Part shown: positions 1 through 7,839 of the stretch, piece after piece | How positions within the stretch are numbered: the first letter of the stretch is position 1 | How the letters are laid out: each line of letters begins with the position of its first letter | Origin: Novosphingobium sp. AP12 | Lineage (GTDB): Bacteria; Pseudomonadota; Alphaproteobacteria; Sphingomonadales; Sphingomonadaceae | NCBI RefSeq assembly: GCF_000281975.1 | Contig: NZ_AKKE01000019.1 | Span: forward strand, 1 to 64,000 | DNA: 64,000 nt | Direction of reading: 5' to 3' | Notes under the pieces: model-generated | The model's database searches: none | Seen by the model: the letters and a program-made list of their open reading frames with translations, nothing else | Told to the model about the DNA's origin: nothing | Program-made: the position numbers and the translations under genes

Positions 1-315
1 CCGCCAGCCGATGCCGCAGCGGGTAAGCGCGTGTACATGCGCTGCATGGCCTGCCACACCGTGAATGCCGGAGGAGCCAACAAGGTCGGCCCCAACCTCT
101 CGGGCGTGGTCGGCAAGAAGGCCGCTGCGGTCAAGGGCTTCCGCTATTCCGCCGCGATGACAAAGTCGGGCGTGACCTGGAACGACGCGACGCTCGACAA
201 GTGGTTGACCCGCCCGGCCAGCGTTGTCCCAGGAACGTCGATGGTCTTCGCAGGCCTGTCCAAGCCCGAAGAGCGCAAGGCCGTCATCGCCTATCTCAAG
301 AAGCCGGCGCCCTGA
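1..315 (+). CDS. Class I cytochrome c, C-terminal part (5' end outside window)
   Basis: The reading frame is open from base 1 to the TGA at 313-315, so the start and any signal peptide lie left of the window. The visible 104 residues contain one c-type haem site, CMACH, followed by a GPNLSGVVGKKAA stretch and a later methionine in PGTSMVF, which is the usual distal axial ligand of small class I cytochromes. It ends with the family-typical RKAVIAYLKK helix. It should be a periplasmic electron carrier, plausibly accepting electrons from a dehydrogenase further left. The next gene starts 3 bases downstream, so the two are probably co-transcribed. Confidence 0.9.
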   Translation, partial: PPADAAAGKRVYMRCMACHTVNAGGANKVGPNLSGVVGKKAAAVKGFRYSAAMTKSGVTWNDATLDKWLTRPASVVPGTSMVFAGLSKPEERKAVIAYLKKPAP

Positions 316-317
316 TC

Positions 318-1229
318 GTGCCGGACAACCTTTCGCTTTCGCGGCGGTCGCTGCTGATTGGTTCCGCTGCCGTCGCCGGCATGCTTGTGGCGCGCCCCGC
401 TCTCTCTGCGACGGTGCCAGCGTCCTCCGTCATCGAACTCAGGACTGCGGAAGGCCGGGCGGTTTCCGTTACCGAGTGGCGCCCTGCTGGCAGGATGCGC
501 GGTACGATCCTGTTCTCGCACGGCGCCGCATCGGCGCCAAAATACTACGGCCTGATTGTCGGCCCATGGGTCGCGGCAGGCTGGCGGGTGCTAGCGCCGC
601 TGCATGTCGATTCGACCGAGCATCCGCAGACTGCGCAGTTCAAGGGCCTCGCCAGCTGGAAGGCGCGGATCGAGGACATGCGCGCGCTGATCGTGCATGT
701 CGGCGACGAACCGTTCGTGGCTGCCGGCCATTCCTATGGCGGGTTGGTCGCGACGATGATGGGAGGCGCCGAGCCCGTGCCACCCGAAGGGTTGCAACTG
801 CCGCTGATGCCGCGTCTGGCCAAGGCAGTGATCGCCTTCTCGCCGCCGCCCCCTATCTCGGTTCTGGTGACCGAGCAGGGCTACGGCGCGCTTGGGGTTC
901 CGGCGCTGATCCAGACCGGTACGCTCGACATCCCGCCCGGCATGACCCCCGAAACCGCAGATGGCTGGAAAGCACATCTTGCGCCGTTCGAGGCAGCGGC
1001 GCCGGGCGGCCAGCGCTACGGCCTCGTGCTCGAAGGGGCGAACCACTATTTCGGCGGCGCAATCTGCGATCCGGCGCAGCCCGGGCCTCGGCAACTGGCG
1101 CCGCTGGAATTGGCGAACCAGCGCGCTGCACTATTCTTGGAAGGGTTTGGAGCGGGCAGCGGCAAGGCGCGTCGCCGCCTCGACGCAGTGGTGACAGACG
1201 CGCTGCCGGCCCGCCTCATGAAGCGCTGA
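318..1229 (+). CDS. Tat-exported alpha/beta hydrolase (dienelactone hydrolase/chlorophyllase-like)
   Basis: 303 residues from a GTG start 3 bases after the cytochrome stop. I prefer this to an upstream ATG at 201, which would overlap the cytochrome gene by over 100 bases. The N-terminus carries a twin-arginine-like leader (SRRSLL, then a hydrophobic run ending ALSA), so it is probably exported folded. The core is an alpha/beta hydrolase: oxyanion strand ILFSHG, nucleophile elbow GHSYGG (Ser about 139), and a late histidine in GANHYFGG. Serine hydrolase activity on an ester or similar bond is expected; the substrate is unknown. Unlike four hydrolases further right, it keeps the serine. Confidence 0.8.
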   Translation: MPDNLSLSRRSLLIGSAAVAGMLVARPALSATVPASSVIELRTAEGRAVSVTEWRPAGRMRGTILFSHGAASAPKYYGLIVGPWVAAGWRVLAPLHVDSTEHPQTAQFKGLASWKARIEDMRALIVHVGDEPFVAAGHSYGGLVATMMGGAEPVPPEGLQLPLMPRLAKAVIAFSPPPPISVLVTEQGYGALGVPALIQTGTLDIPPGMTPETADGWKAHLAPFEAAAPGGQRYGLVLEGANHYFGGAICDPAQPGPRQLAPLELANQRAALFLEGFGAGSGKARRRLDAVVTDALPARLMKR

Positions 1230-1250
1230 TCCGGCAATATCCGGCGCAAT

Positions 1251-1287
1251 AAAAACCCCGGTGGGATGCGATCCTGCCGGGGTTTTT
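1251..1287. terminator. Bidirectional hairpin terminator
   Basis: Arms AAAAACCCCGG and CCGGGGTTTTT enclose a 15-base loop. It is U-rich when read in either direction and lies between the converging hydrolase and FAD-oxidase genes. Confidence 0.85.
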
Positions 1288-1313
1288 CGAGGGCGCCGCT
1301 CAGCCGGGTTTGC

Positions 1314-2873
1314 TCAGAACCCCAGCGCGCCGGGGTTCATCAGGCCTTGGGGATCGAGTTCGGCCTTCACCGCGCCAAGCAGCGAGATCGCCTGCGGCGA
1401 GAGCCGTTGCCGGTAGGGATAGGCACGGCCCAGCTGGAAGTGACCTGCGCCGTGCTCCTGCATGAGTGCGATGATGGCGCGCTTGAGATCGTCAGCATAA
1501 GCGCGCGCTTCTTCGTTGGCGGCGAAGTGGGGCTGCTGTGCGAGATAGTCTCCGCCCAGCACGGTGCGGTGGTAGGCGGTCCGGTCGTCCGGCCAGTACA
1601 ACGCGACTTCGTAGAGAAAACCTGTGGCGCCCACGGGCGAGAACATCGTGCCGGTCCACACGCCCAGCCGGTCCATATCTGTCTTTCGGACGGCGATCAT
1701 CGCCTGGTAGGCGGCATCGAAGCCCACCGCCCTGTCATGCGCCAGCACGCCGTGGATCGGCACCCAGCGCTCGCCGCCGGGGCCGAGCACGTTGAAGAGC
1801 GGCGCGAAGGGCACCGAGTGAACGAAAGTCGGGATCGAATTGGCGATCTCGCGGCCGAGCCCGGAGAGCATGCGCCGCAGGATCTTCGCCTTGTGCGCAG
1901 CTTCTTCGGCATCGAAACCTTCGATGATGAAGTGGCACATGTAGGCGCCCGCGCGCATCGGGTTCTCGCCGGCCATGGCCATGCGGACCAGTTGGGCGAT
2001 ACCCTTCATCTTGTCCGGTGCCTTGCGCAGCACTTCGGCGGCGATCTTGAGGCGCGCGCCCATGCCGTCCTGCCGGCCGATCTGCCCCTGCGACAGCGCG
2101 AGGTCCAGCCCGAAGTGCGAATCGTCGAGACGCGCCATCGCCGCCTTGCGCGAGGCGGCGTGGTAGTCCGCGAAGCTCTCGAAGGCGAAGCTCAGGGTTT
2201 CGAAATGCGGGAGCGTGGGAAGCAGCGGCAGGCGGATGCGGGCCTTGATGCCGAAGATGCCGCAATCCCCGGTGAAAAGGCCCGTAAGATCGGGCCCGTA
2301 GAAACGCATGGCGGCGCTGGCGCTGGTCGAGAGCACCTCGCCGCTCGCAAGCACCACGTCCATCGACAGCACCGACTGCGCCGAGATGCCGTGCGCGGTA
2401 CTGCCGTGGCTCAGGGTGTTCTGGCTTACGCTGCCGCCCACGGTGGCGGCGATGCCCGAAAATGGCCCCCAGAACGGCGTGCGCAGACCCTTGGCATCCA
2501 ACGCGGTCTTCAGTGCCATCCAGGTCACGCCAGCTTCCACGGTAACGACGGCGCTCTGTTCGTCGATCACGATGGCATCGAGCGCGCCAGTGTCGAACAG
2601 GACGTGGCCGCCCTCGGGCAGGATATAGGCATCGGTATAGGACGCACCGCCGCCACGAGGAACCATGGCGACGCCGGCTACGGAGCAGATGCGCACGGCT
2701 TCCTGCAGCGCCTCGACGCTGGCCGGCCGCACGACCGCCTGCGGAGCGGCGCCGCCGCGATAAACGTCGTTCGAGAAATAGGCGAGCGCATCGCCCTCCT
2801 GGATGACCGCATCGGCCCCCAAGGCCTCGATCAAGGCCGAAACCAACCGTTCCTGGACAATCACGCTGCTCAT
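1314..2873 (-). CDS. FAD-binding oxidoreductase, VAO/PCMH family (copy 1)
   Basis: 519 residues starting at ATG 2873; a TTG one codon earlier is less likely. The N-terminal half is a PCMH-type FAD domain (VVRPASVEALQEAV, then MVPRGGGASYTDAY, then PFWGPFSGIAATVGG). The C-terminal half ends with the VAO-family signature region FQLGRAYPYR and LDPQGLMNPGALG, as in 4-cresol dehydrogenase and vanillyl-alcohol oxidase. These enzymes oxidise para-substituted phenols, alcohols or amines with covalent or non-covalent FAD. A paralogue lies at 59739-61364. The gene is divergent from the 3067 operon and has a shared dyad 79 bases before its start. The substrate is not deducible. Confidence 0.85.
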   Translation of the reverse strand: MSSVIVQERLVSALIEALGADAVIQEGDALAYFSNDVYRGGAAPQAVVRPASVEALQEAVRICSVAGVAMVPRGGGASYTDAYILPEGGHVLFDTGALDAIVIDEQSAVVTVEAGVTWMALKTALDAKGLRTPFWGPFSGIAATVGGSVSQNTLSHGSTAHGISAQSVLSMDVVLASGEVLSTSASAAMRFYGPDLTGLFTGDCGIFGIKARIRLPLLPTLPHFETLSFAFESFADYHAASRKAAMARLDDSHFGLDLALSQGQIGRQDGMGARLKIAAEVLRKAPDKMKGIAQLVRMAMAGENPMRAGAYMCHFIIEGFDAEEAAHKAKILRRMLSGLGREIANSIPTFVHSVPFAPLFNVLGPGGERWVPIHGVLAHDRAVGFDAAYQAMIAVRKTDMDRLGVWTGTMFSPVGATGFLYEVALYWPDDRTAYHRTVLGGDYLAQQPHFAANEEARAYADDLKRAIIALMQEHGAGHFQLGRAYPYRQRLSPQAISLLGAVKAELDPQGLMNPGALGF

Positions 2874-2951
2874 CAAAACACCCGAAATTTCTCTTATTGA
2901 ACATTAAGGCTTGGCCAATGCGGCGGGCGGTGGCGACCGCCGGGCGCAGGC

Positions 2952-2983
2952 TATCCACCCTTCGGCTATCCGGCCAGCGATCA
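2952..2983. promoter_or_regulatory. Two overlapping copies of the shared 17-bp operator-like dyad
   Basis: TATCCACCCTTCGGCTA (2952-2968) and TATCCGGCCAGCGATCA (2967-2983) overlap by two bases in the divergent intergenic region. The first ends 79 bases from the minus-strand oxidase start, the second 84 bases from the plus-strand start at 3067. Both resemble the dyad upstream of iclR. Confidence 0.5.
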
Positions 2984-3066
2984 AACAGTCCGATCCCCGC
3001 TCGAATCTGCAATCCACCGCGCATGATCGCGCAGGACAGAGGCGGCGAATACCCACGAGGGCACCG

Positions 3067-3657
3067 ATGACCAAGGATGGCGGCAATTCCATGCGCGAAT
3101 GCACCGTGATCGACCTCTTGGTCGAGCCGGCGACCCCCGAGGCGCTGGCGCCATTCGGCGCCGTTATCGGCCGTGAAGCGCCGGTCAGGCCGGTCTCGGT
3201 CGATTTTTATAAGGGTGCGGTGAAGATGAGCTATCCCGCTCGCTTCCTGTGTGAGCATCCGGTGGAGGTCACGCTGGCGCAGATGGACCGGCGACCCGGC
3301 GAAGTGCGCTACATGGAGCGGCATTTCCAGCACACTCAGGCGTTTCTGCCGCTTGGCGGAAAGCCTTTCGTGGCAGTGATGGCACCGCCCAGCGAGGGCG
3401 AGCTTCCCGACATCGGGCAGGTCCGCGCCTTCCGGTTCGACGGGACGGCGGGCTTCGCCATGCACCTGGGCACCTGGCACGAATTTCCCTTCGCGGTCGA
3501 AGACGGGACCGATCTCGTGGTCATCCTGTCCAGCCAGACCGGCTACGACCTCAAGGCGAAGGACGCGGTGACCGAGGAGGCCCATGGCCCCGATCTCGAC
3601 AAGAAGGACATCGTTGCCCGAACCGGCAACGTGTTCCGTTTCGAACTGATGGAGTGA
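3067..3657 (+). CDS. Ureidoglycolate lyase (AllA)-family protein
   Basis: 196 residues from ATG 3067; an internal ATG at 3091 is an alternative. The AllA cupin-type family is recognised by HFQHTQAFLPLGGKPFVAVMA, then RAFRFDGT and HLGTWHEFPF, whose histidines lie where the family binds substrate or metal. AllA splits ureidoglycolate to glyoxylate and urea in purine catabolism, but no other allantoin-pathway enzyme is adjacent. Here it heads an operon with a small helical protein (5-base gap), a methyltransferase and an LLM monooxygenase, so a different lyase or hydrolase substrate is likely. Family assignment is good; the reaction is uncertain. Confidence 0.7.
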   Translation: MTKDGGNSMRECTVIDLLVEPATPEALAPFGAVIGREAPVRPVSVDFYKGAVKMSYPARFLCEHPVEVTLAQMDRRPGEVRYMERHFQHTQAFLPLGGKPFVAVMAPPSEGELPDIGQVRAFRFDGTAGFAMHLGTWHEFPFAVEDGTDLVVILSSQTGYDLKAKDAVTEEAHGPDLDKKDIVARTGNVFRFELME

Positions 3658-3661
3658 GTTG

Positions 3662-4018
3662 ATGGCAGAGCGCACGAACCTCGACCGCAAGGCGCGGTCG
3701 AAGGGCAGCCAGCCGGTGGTTTTCGAAAGCGGCACAATGGATGCTCTCGCGGGCCTGGTCCTGGCGCTGATGGGCGAGGTGGTCGTGCTTAAGGACCGGC
3801 TCGACGCGAACGAGCGGTTGCTGAAAGCAGCAGGCTTGCATGGACCGGCCGACATCGACACATTCGCTCCCGATACCGAGGCGCGCGCCTATCGCGGTGC
3901 CTACCGGCAAGGTATCTACGACCGCGTGCTGGGCACTGCTCGCGACAAGCTGATGCCCGAGGCACTAGCCGACCAGCACGACTATGAAGGCGTCCTCGAC
4001 GCCGTGACCCGCGATTAA
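3662..4018 (+). CDS. Small helical partner of the methyltransferase, copy A (unknown function)
   Basis: 118 residues from ATG 3662, 4 bases after the previous stop. No known domain is recognised. Residues around 20-60 (FESGTMDALAGLVLALMGE, then VVVLKDRLDANERLL) look like two amphipathic helices and match the proteins at 23428-23799 and 62865-63224. Shared features are a Phe-x-[SD] start, a hydrophobic helix ending in Glu, then VL-[KR]-[DQ]-R and ER-L, followed by a Gly-rich turn and a Glu/Asp-rich tail. Each copy is next to the same type of methyltransferase, so I infer a partner or accessory subunit. It has no signal peptide or membrane span. Confidence 0.75.
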   Translation: MAERTNLDRKARSKGSQPVVFESGTMDALAGLVLALMGEVVVLKDRLDANERLLKAAGLHGPADIDTFAPDTEARAYRGAYRQGIYDRVLGTARDKLMPEALADQHDYEGVLDAVTRD

Positions 4019-4040
4019 GCCACAACGGGAGCCCCTAGAC

Positions 4041-5225
4041 ATGGAACAGTACCGCCAGGAACATTTCGGCCACGCCGTCATGCCGCAGTCCAACCATGAC
4101 GAGCAGGCGATGGAGGATCACTTCCTCGCCATGCGCGCATGGACCAGCCAGAACATGGACCCGCTTGACCGTCGGCTGCTGGACGAAGTAATCGTCCCCG
4201 GAATCGAGAAGAAAACCGGCAGCAAGCCGACGTCCAGCACGCAGATCCGCGCGGCACTGGAGGCGCATCCGTTGCACCAGTACTGGCTGACGCTCTCGCT
4301 GTTCTACCAGGACCGCATCTGGCTCTCGCTCGACGGCGCCATCGACCGCCAGTTCGACGAGCTTTCGGCCAAGGTCGAAGCCCAGGTGGCCGAGCCCAAG
4401 GGCAGCCTGCGCCTGAATCCGGATCTGGAAATCCCGCGCTACATCTCGTCTTTCGACCATCACCGCATGCCGGGCAGCTATACTGTCGATACCGCGGACG
4501 GCGATTTCCGTGCCGGAGCACTCTACGACCGGTTCGCGTCCACATACCTGCGCAACCTCAATGGCGGCTGGAAGAACGATGGGCGCGGCCATACGCTCGC
4601 TAGCCATGTCCAGGACTTCTACCCGGACTTCAAGCCCAGGCGTATCCTCGACCTCGGTTGCTCGGTCGGCCATTCGACCGTGGCGATCGCGCAGGCCTTC
4701 CCCGACGCCGAGGTCTTCGCGCTCGATGTGGGCGCGCCGATGCTGCGCTACGGCCATGCCCGCGCCGAAGCGATGGGCACTCCGATCCACTTTAGCCAGC
4801 AGGATGCCGAGCATACCGACTTCGAGGACGGCAGTTTCGACCTCGTCTGCTCCTCGGCCGTGCTCCACGAGACTTCGGCCAAGGGCATGCGCGGCATCTT
4901 CAGGGAAAGCCATCGCCTGCTGCGCGAAGGCGGGATCATGTGTCACGTGGACGTGCCTCCGCGTCACGAGCATCTCTCGCTCTGGGACCAGATGCGCTGC
5001 GATTTCGAGAGCCACTACAACAACGAACCGTTCATGACCTCGCTCGCCCGAACCGACTGGATGAAGGTCGCCGTGGACGCCGGGTTCGATCCGGAAGCGG
5101 TACTGGTCGGCTACCGCAAGGGTACGTTCTTCCTCAAGCCGGAGCGGTCGGACTTCTTCACCGAGGGCCATCCCGAAGGACGCGCGATGATCGGCAGCTG
5201 GTACGCCTGCTCGGCGACGAAGTAA
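4041..5225 (+). CDS. Class I SAM-dependent methyltransferase with extra N-terminal domain, copy A
   Basis: 394 residues. The first 135 or so form a helical extension absent from minimal methyltransferases. Then come DHHRMPGSY (139-147) and the SAM-binding motif I ILDLGCSVGHST (about 202-213), an acidic residue after strand 2 (FALDVG), VLHETS, and YNNEPF near residue 330. All these motifs recur in the copies at 23796-25025 and 63221-64000. The acceptor is unknown. The gene follows the small partner by 22 bases. A hairpin with arms ACAGGTGG/CCACCTGT (5234-5265) lies just after the stop and overlaps the regulatory dyad of the next gene. Confidence 0.85.
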   Translation: MEQYRQEHFGHAVMPQSNHDEQAMEDHFLAMRAWTSQNMDPLDRRLLDEVIVPGIEKKTGSKPTSSTQIRAALEAHPLHQYWLTLSLFYQDRIWLSLDGAIDRQFDELSAKVEAQVAEPKGSLRLNPDLEIPRYISSFDHHRMPGSYTVDTADGDFRAGALYDRFASTYLRNLNGGWKNDGRGHTLASHVQDFYPDFKPRRILDLGCSVGHSTVAIAQAFPDAEVFALDVGAPMLRYGHARAEAMGTPIHFSQQDAEHTDFEDGSFDLVCSSAVLHETSAKGMRGIFRESHRLLREGGIMCHVDVPPRHEHLSLWDQMRCDFESHYNNEPFMTSLARTDWMKVAVDAGFDPEAVLVGYRKGTFFLKPERSDFFTEGHPEGRAMIGSWYACSATK

Positions 5226-5254
5226 TGTCTTGAGACAGGTGGTCCGGCAACGCC

Positions 5255-5271
5255 GTTCCACCTGTCGGATA
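5255..5271 (+). promoter_or_regulatory. Shared operator-like dyad before the LLM gene
   Basis: GTTCCACCTGTCGGATA matches 13 of 17 positions of the dyad upstream of iclR. It ends 80 bases before the ATG at 5351. Its left part also forms the right arm of an ACAGGTGG/CCACCTGT inverted repeat, so it may double as a hairpin after the methyltransferase gene. Confidence 0.5.
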
Positions 5272-5350
5272 CCCGGAAGCGGTGGCTTTGCGCCGTCTCG
5301 GCCGGATTTAGACTTGCCTCTCAGCATATTACAGGGAGGGCCTTGGGCTC

Positions 5351-6445
5351 ATGCCGGTCGAGATCAACGGTCTGCTCAACCACAACATTTCGAGCGAGAC
5401 GCATCCCGTACCCTTCGAGACGTTCGATCCCGAAGGTATCGCAAGGATGGCAAAGCTCCACGATGCCTGGGGTTACGACAAGGTGCTGGTCGCGAATGCC
5501 GCGATCATGCCCGACAACTTTACCATCGCCGGATACGTCGCCGCCAATACCACGCGTCTCGGCGTCATGCTGGCACATCGACCCGGCTTCATCCCGCCGA
5601 CAATGGCCGCGCGCATGCTCGCTACGCTTGACCGGCTGATGCCGGGCCGGGTGGGCGTTCACATCATCACCGCGGCCAGCGACGAAGAAACGCAGGCCGA
5701 CGGCGATTACCAGACCAAGGTGGAGCGCTACGATCGCGCGAAGGAATACATCTCGGTCCTGCGCCGGATGTGGACCGATAAGAAGCCTTTCGACCATGAG
5801 GGCAAGTGGTTCCGCTTCAACGGCGGCTTTGCGGCAATCAAACCGACGCAGGGCACGGTACCGGTCTACTTTGGGGGCATGAGCCCGGCAGCGCTCGAAG
5901 TGGCGGGCGAATACTGCGACACTTTCGCAACCTTGTCCGACACGGTTGCGGGCATGACCGAAGTGGTCGGCAAGGTACGCGAGGCCTCCGTGCCCTATGG
6001 CCGCTCTCCGCGCTTCCTGATGTCGATCCGCATTGTCATTGCCGATACCGAAGAAGCGGCTTGGGCGCAGGCTGACGAAATTCGAGAGGCCGTGGCTGCG
6101 AACATGGGCAAGCTGGCGCCCAACACAGCCGCCGTGAAAGCCGATGGTTTCAAGCGCACCGCCGAACTGGCGGCTCGCGGGGATCGGCTGGAGAAATGCT
6201 TCTGGAACGGCATCAACCAACTTCGCGGTGGCCAGAGCAATTCGGGCACTTTGGTGGGCACGCCGGCGCAGCTGGCCGATGCGCTGATGGACTATTACGA
6301 TGCCGGCGTCTCCGCCTTCATCCTGCGTGGTTTCGATCCGGTGGAGGACGTGATCGCGATTGGCCGGGACCTCATTCCGCTCCTGCGCGCGAAGGTGGCG
6401 GAGCGCGATGCTCAGCTGGCCGCGACGGAACCGACCATGGCCTGA
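5351..6445 (+). CDS. LLM-class (SsuD-like) flavin-dependent monooxygenase
   Basis: 364 residues, the usual length for alkanesulfonate-monooxygenase-type TIM barrels. The family is recognised by AHRPGFIPPTMAARMLATLD, then PGRVGVHIITAASDEE, and FDHEGKWFRF in the insertion region. Such enzymes take reduced FMN from a separate reductase and insert oxygen, often cleaving C-S, C-N or C-C bonds; no reductase gene is in the window. It is closely similar to the gene at 22257-23324 (shared AHRPGF, VHVIT-type and FDHEG motifs). The true substrate is unknown. Confidence 0.85.
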   Translation: MPVEINGLLNHNISSETHPVPFETFDPEGIARMAKLHDAWGYDKVLVANAAIMPDNFTIAGYVAANTTRLGVMLAHRPGFIPPTMAARMLATLDRLMPGRVGVHIITAASDEETQADGDYQTKVERYDRAKEYISVLRRMWTDKKPFDHEGKWFRFNGGFAAIKPTQGTVPVYFGGMSPAALEVAGEYCDTFATLSDTVAGMTEVVGKVREASVPYGRSPRFLMSIRIVIADTEEAAWAQADEIREAVAANMGKLAPNTAAVKADGFKRTAELAARGDRLEKCFWNGINQLRGGQSNSGTLVGTPAQLADALMDYYDAGVSAFILRGFDPVEDVIAIGRDLIPLLRAKVAERDAQLAATEPTMA

Positions 6446-6460
6446 TCCGCGTTCCATCGC

Positions 6461-6502
6461 AAATAGCAAGGCCGTGCCCTGCCGGGCGCGGCCTTGCTAT
6501 TT
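6461..6502. terminator. Bidirectional hairpin terminator overlapping a stop codon
   Basis: Perfect 14-base arms, AAATAGCAAGGCCG at 6461-6474 and its complement at 6489-6502. It separates the LLM gene from the convergent hydrolase and includes that gene's TAG stop (6497-6499). Confidence 0.85.
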
Positions 6503-7462
6503 GGCAGCGGTGCGTTTCACGAAGGGCAAGATGTGGTCCAGCGCCCGATCCGGGCAGTCGAAGGGCATCATGTGGCCGCAATTCTCGATGACTTCGAGCG
6601 ACTTGTCGGTGCTCCCGAGCAGTTCGAGCGCTTGCTTCCCGTCGCGATCCAGAGTGGTCTCGTGGTCATCCGCCGACCATAGCAGAAGGGTGGGCGCCGT
6701 AATTCTGCGCAAATCGTCCGGAGTGCGGCCGAAGGAGGTCGAGGCGGCCACGGCCTTGCCGACGGCCGGATCCCGCAGCGGGCGACTGTTGAGGTCGGTC
6801 CATTGCTGCACCAGTTCGGGTGTTATGCGCGAGGGATCCGTGACGTTGGCTAGCAGGATCTCCCGCCAATATTCCGGCGAGTGCCAACCGGGGTGGGCGC
6901 GGTCTTCGGCCAGCGCGGCCCTGAGCGCTGGGGACAACCTGTCAGGATCGAACTTCACCGGCCCTGTGGCAATGTTGTTAAGGATCAGTGCCTGCACGCT
7001 CCGTGGCCGGGCGGCCGCATAGGCGGCGGCGGGCAGGCCGCCGCTGGATGTGGCGATCATGACGAAGCGCTTGATCTTCAGCTTGTCCATCAGCCCGTCG
7101 ATCACGCGGATGCGGTGCTCGATGGAATAGTCGCCCGTGGGGCTGGGGCCTGAGAGGCCGGCGGGAGACTGGTCGAAGCGCACCACCCGGTAGTGACGGG
7201 CGAGCTTCTTAGTCCAGTCGTCCCATTGGCGCAGGCTGGCGAAGGAACCGTGGACCAGCAGAATTGCCGGCCCCTTGCCCTCGGCGGCGTAGTGAACCGT
7301 CTCCCCGTCGATTTCGGCGAACCGCGACCTGGCAAGCGCGTAGCGGCTGCGCAGTGCAGCGTCATCGAGATGCCGTGGCTCCGGCTGGGCCGTGGCTGAT
7401 GAGACGGCGAGAACCGCTAGCGACAGCCCGCGGGCGAGCGATCGCGCCGTCGCGCCCCTCAC
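6497..7462 (-). CDS. Secreted alpha/beta hydrolase, Ser-type
   Basis: 321 residues from a GTG at 7462 that overlaps the previous stop as GTGA. A signal peptide (residues 1-26, hydrophobic run then SSATAQ) predicts export. Core motifs: LLVHGSFASLRQW, nucleophile ATSSG (Ser 139), acid in WSADDHE, and histidine in NCGHMMPFD. The first glycine of the elbow is alanine. It is the last gene of the minus-strand operon starting at 14496, and resembles the hydrolases at 7836, 17985 and 33773, which share a [LI]HGS/LHSS-x-x-S/N-LREW oxyanion region. An exported ester or C-C hydrolase is likely. Confidence 0.85.
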   Translation of the reverse strand: MRGATARSLARGLSLAVLAVSSATAQPEPRHLDDAALRSRYALARSRFAEIDGETVHYAAEGKGPAILLVHGSFASLRQWDDWTKKLARHYRVVRFDQSPAGLSGPSPTGDYSIEHRIRVIDGLMDKLKIKRFVMIATSSGGLPAAAYAAARPRSVQALILNNIATGPVKFDPDRLSPALRAALAEDRAHPGWHSPEYWREILLANVTDPSRITPELVQQWTDLNSRPLRDPAVGKAVAASTSFGRTPDDLRRITAPTLLLWSADDHETTLDRDGKQALELLGSTDKSLEVIENCGHMMPFDCPDRALDHILPFVKRTAAK

Positions 7463-7839
7463 TTCCTCGTAGCCTGCAACCGCATGACCACGTAGCGCCC
7501 GTTATAATTGCAGGAGGTTCCCTGTGCGCTCCGAAGATCCGGCGCGAAGGTGAGCTGGGAAAGGCCGAAGAACGTGTGGCTCTCCGTCGCGAAGTGCTCG
7601 GGATCGGCTTCGTAGCCATAGCGCAAGTGCCATTCACCCGAAGGCAGGGCGGTGAGTTTCTCGGCGAAACTGATCGAGCGCGACGTCTTGAAGCCCTTGG
7701 TCTCGATCGCGACGGCAAAGGCATTCTCGCTGGCGGCGAGCGTCATCTCACCGTCCCATTCGTAGAGAGTGTCGCCTTCGGGAGCCAGGGTGCTCCCGTG
7801 CAGGGCCCAGGTGCCGGACAGGTCGCATGCAGCGGTCAC
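7459..7839 (-). CDS. Small hypothetical protein sandwiched between two hydrolases
   Basis: 126 residues, GTG start, with GTGA overlaps at both ends, so it is translationally coupled to hydrolases on either side. I do not recognise a family. It is polar and beta-rich in appearance, with alternating patterns such as TLYEWDGEMTLAA and KGFKTSRSISFAEKL, reminiscent of a lipocalin or other small beta-barrel. It has no obvious signal peptide although both neighbours look exported. A substrate-binding or accessory role to the hydrolases is only a guess from position. Confidence 0.7.
   Translation of the reverse strand: MTAACDLSGTWALHGSTLAPEGDTLYEWDGEMTLAASENAFAVAIETKGFKTSRSISFAEKLTALPSGEWHLRYGYEADPEHFATESHTFFGLSQLTFAPDLRSAQGTSCNYNGRYVVMRLQATRK

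Noticed and set aside
201..317. Upstream start for the first hydrolase at 201
   Set aside because: It would overlap the cytochrome c gene by 115 bases and place about 39 unrelated residues before the Tat leader; GTG at 318 fits better.
1266..3861. Long plus-strand (1266-2900) and minus-strand (1735-3861) frames
   Set aside because: Both overlap the well-supported VAO-type and AllA-like genes in other frames and have shadow-type composition.
3662..5225. Biosynthetic gene cluster reading because of the methyltransferases
   Set aside because: No PKS, NRPS, terpene, RiPP or carrier-protein genes are present; surrounding genes are degradative.
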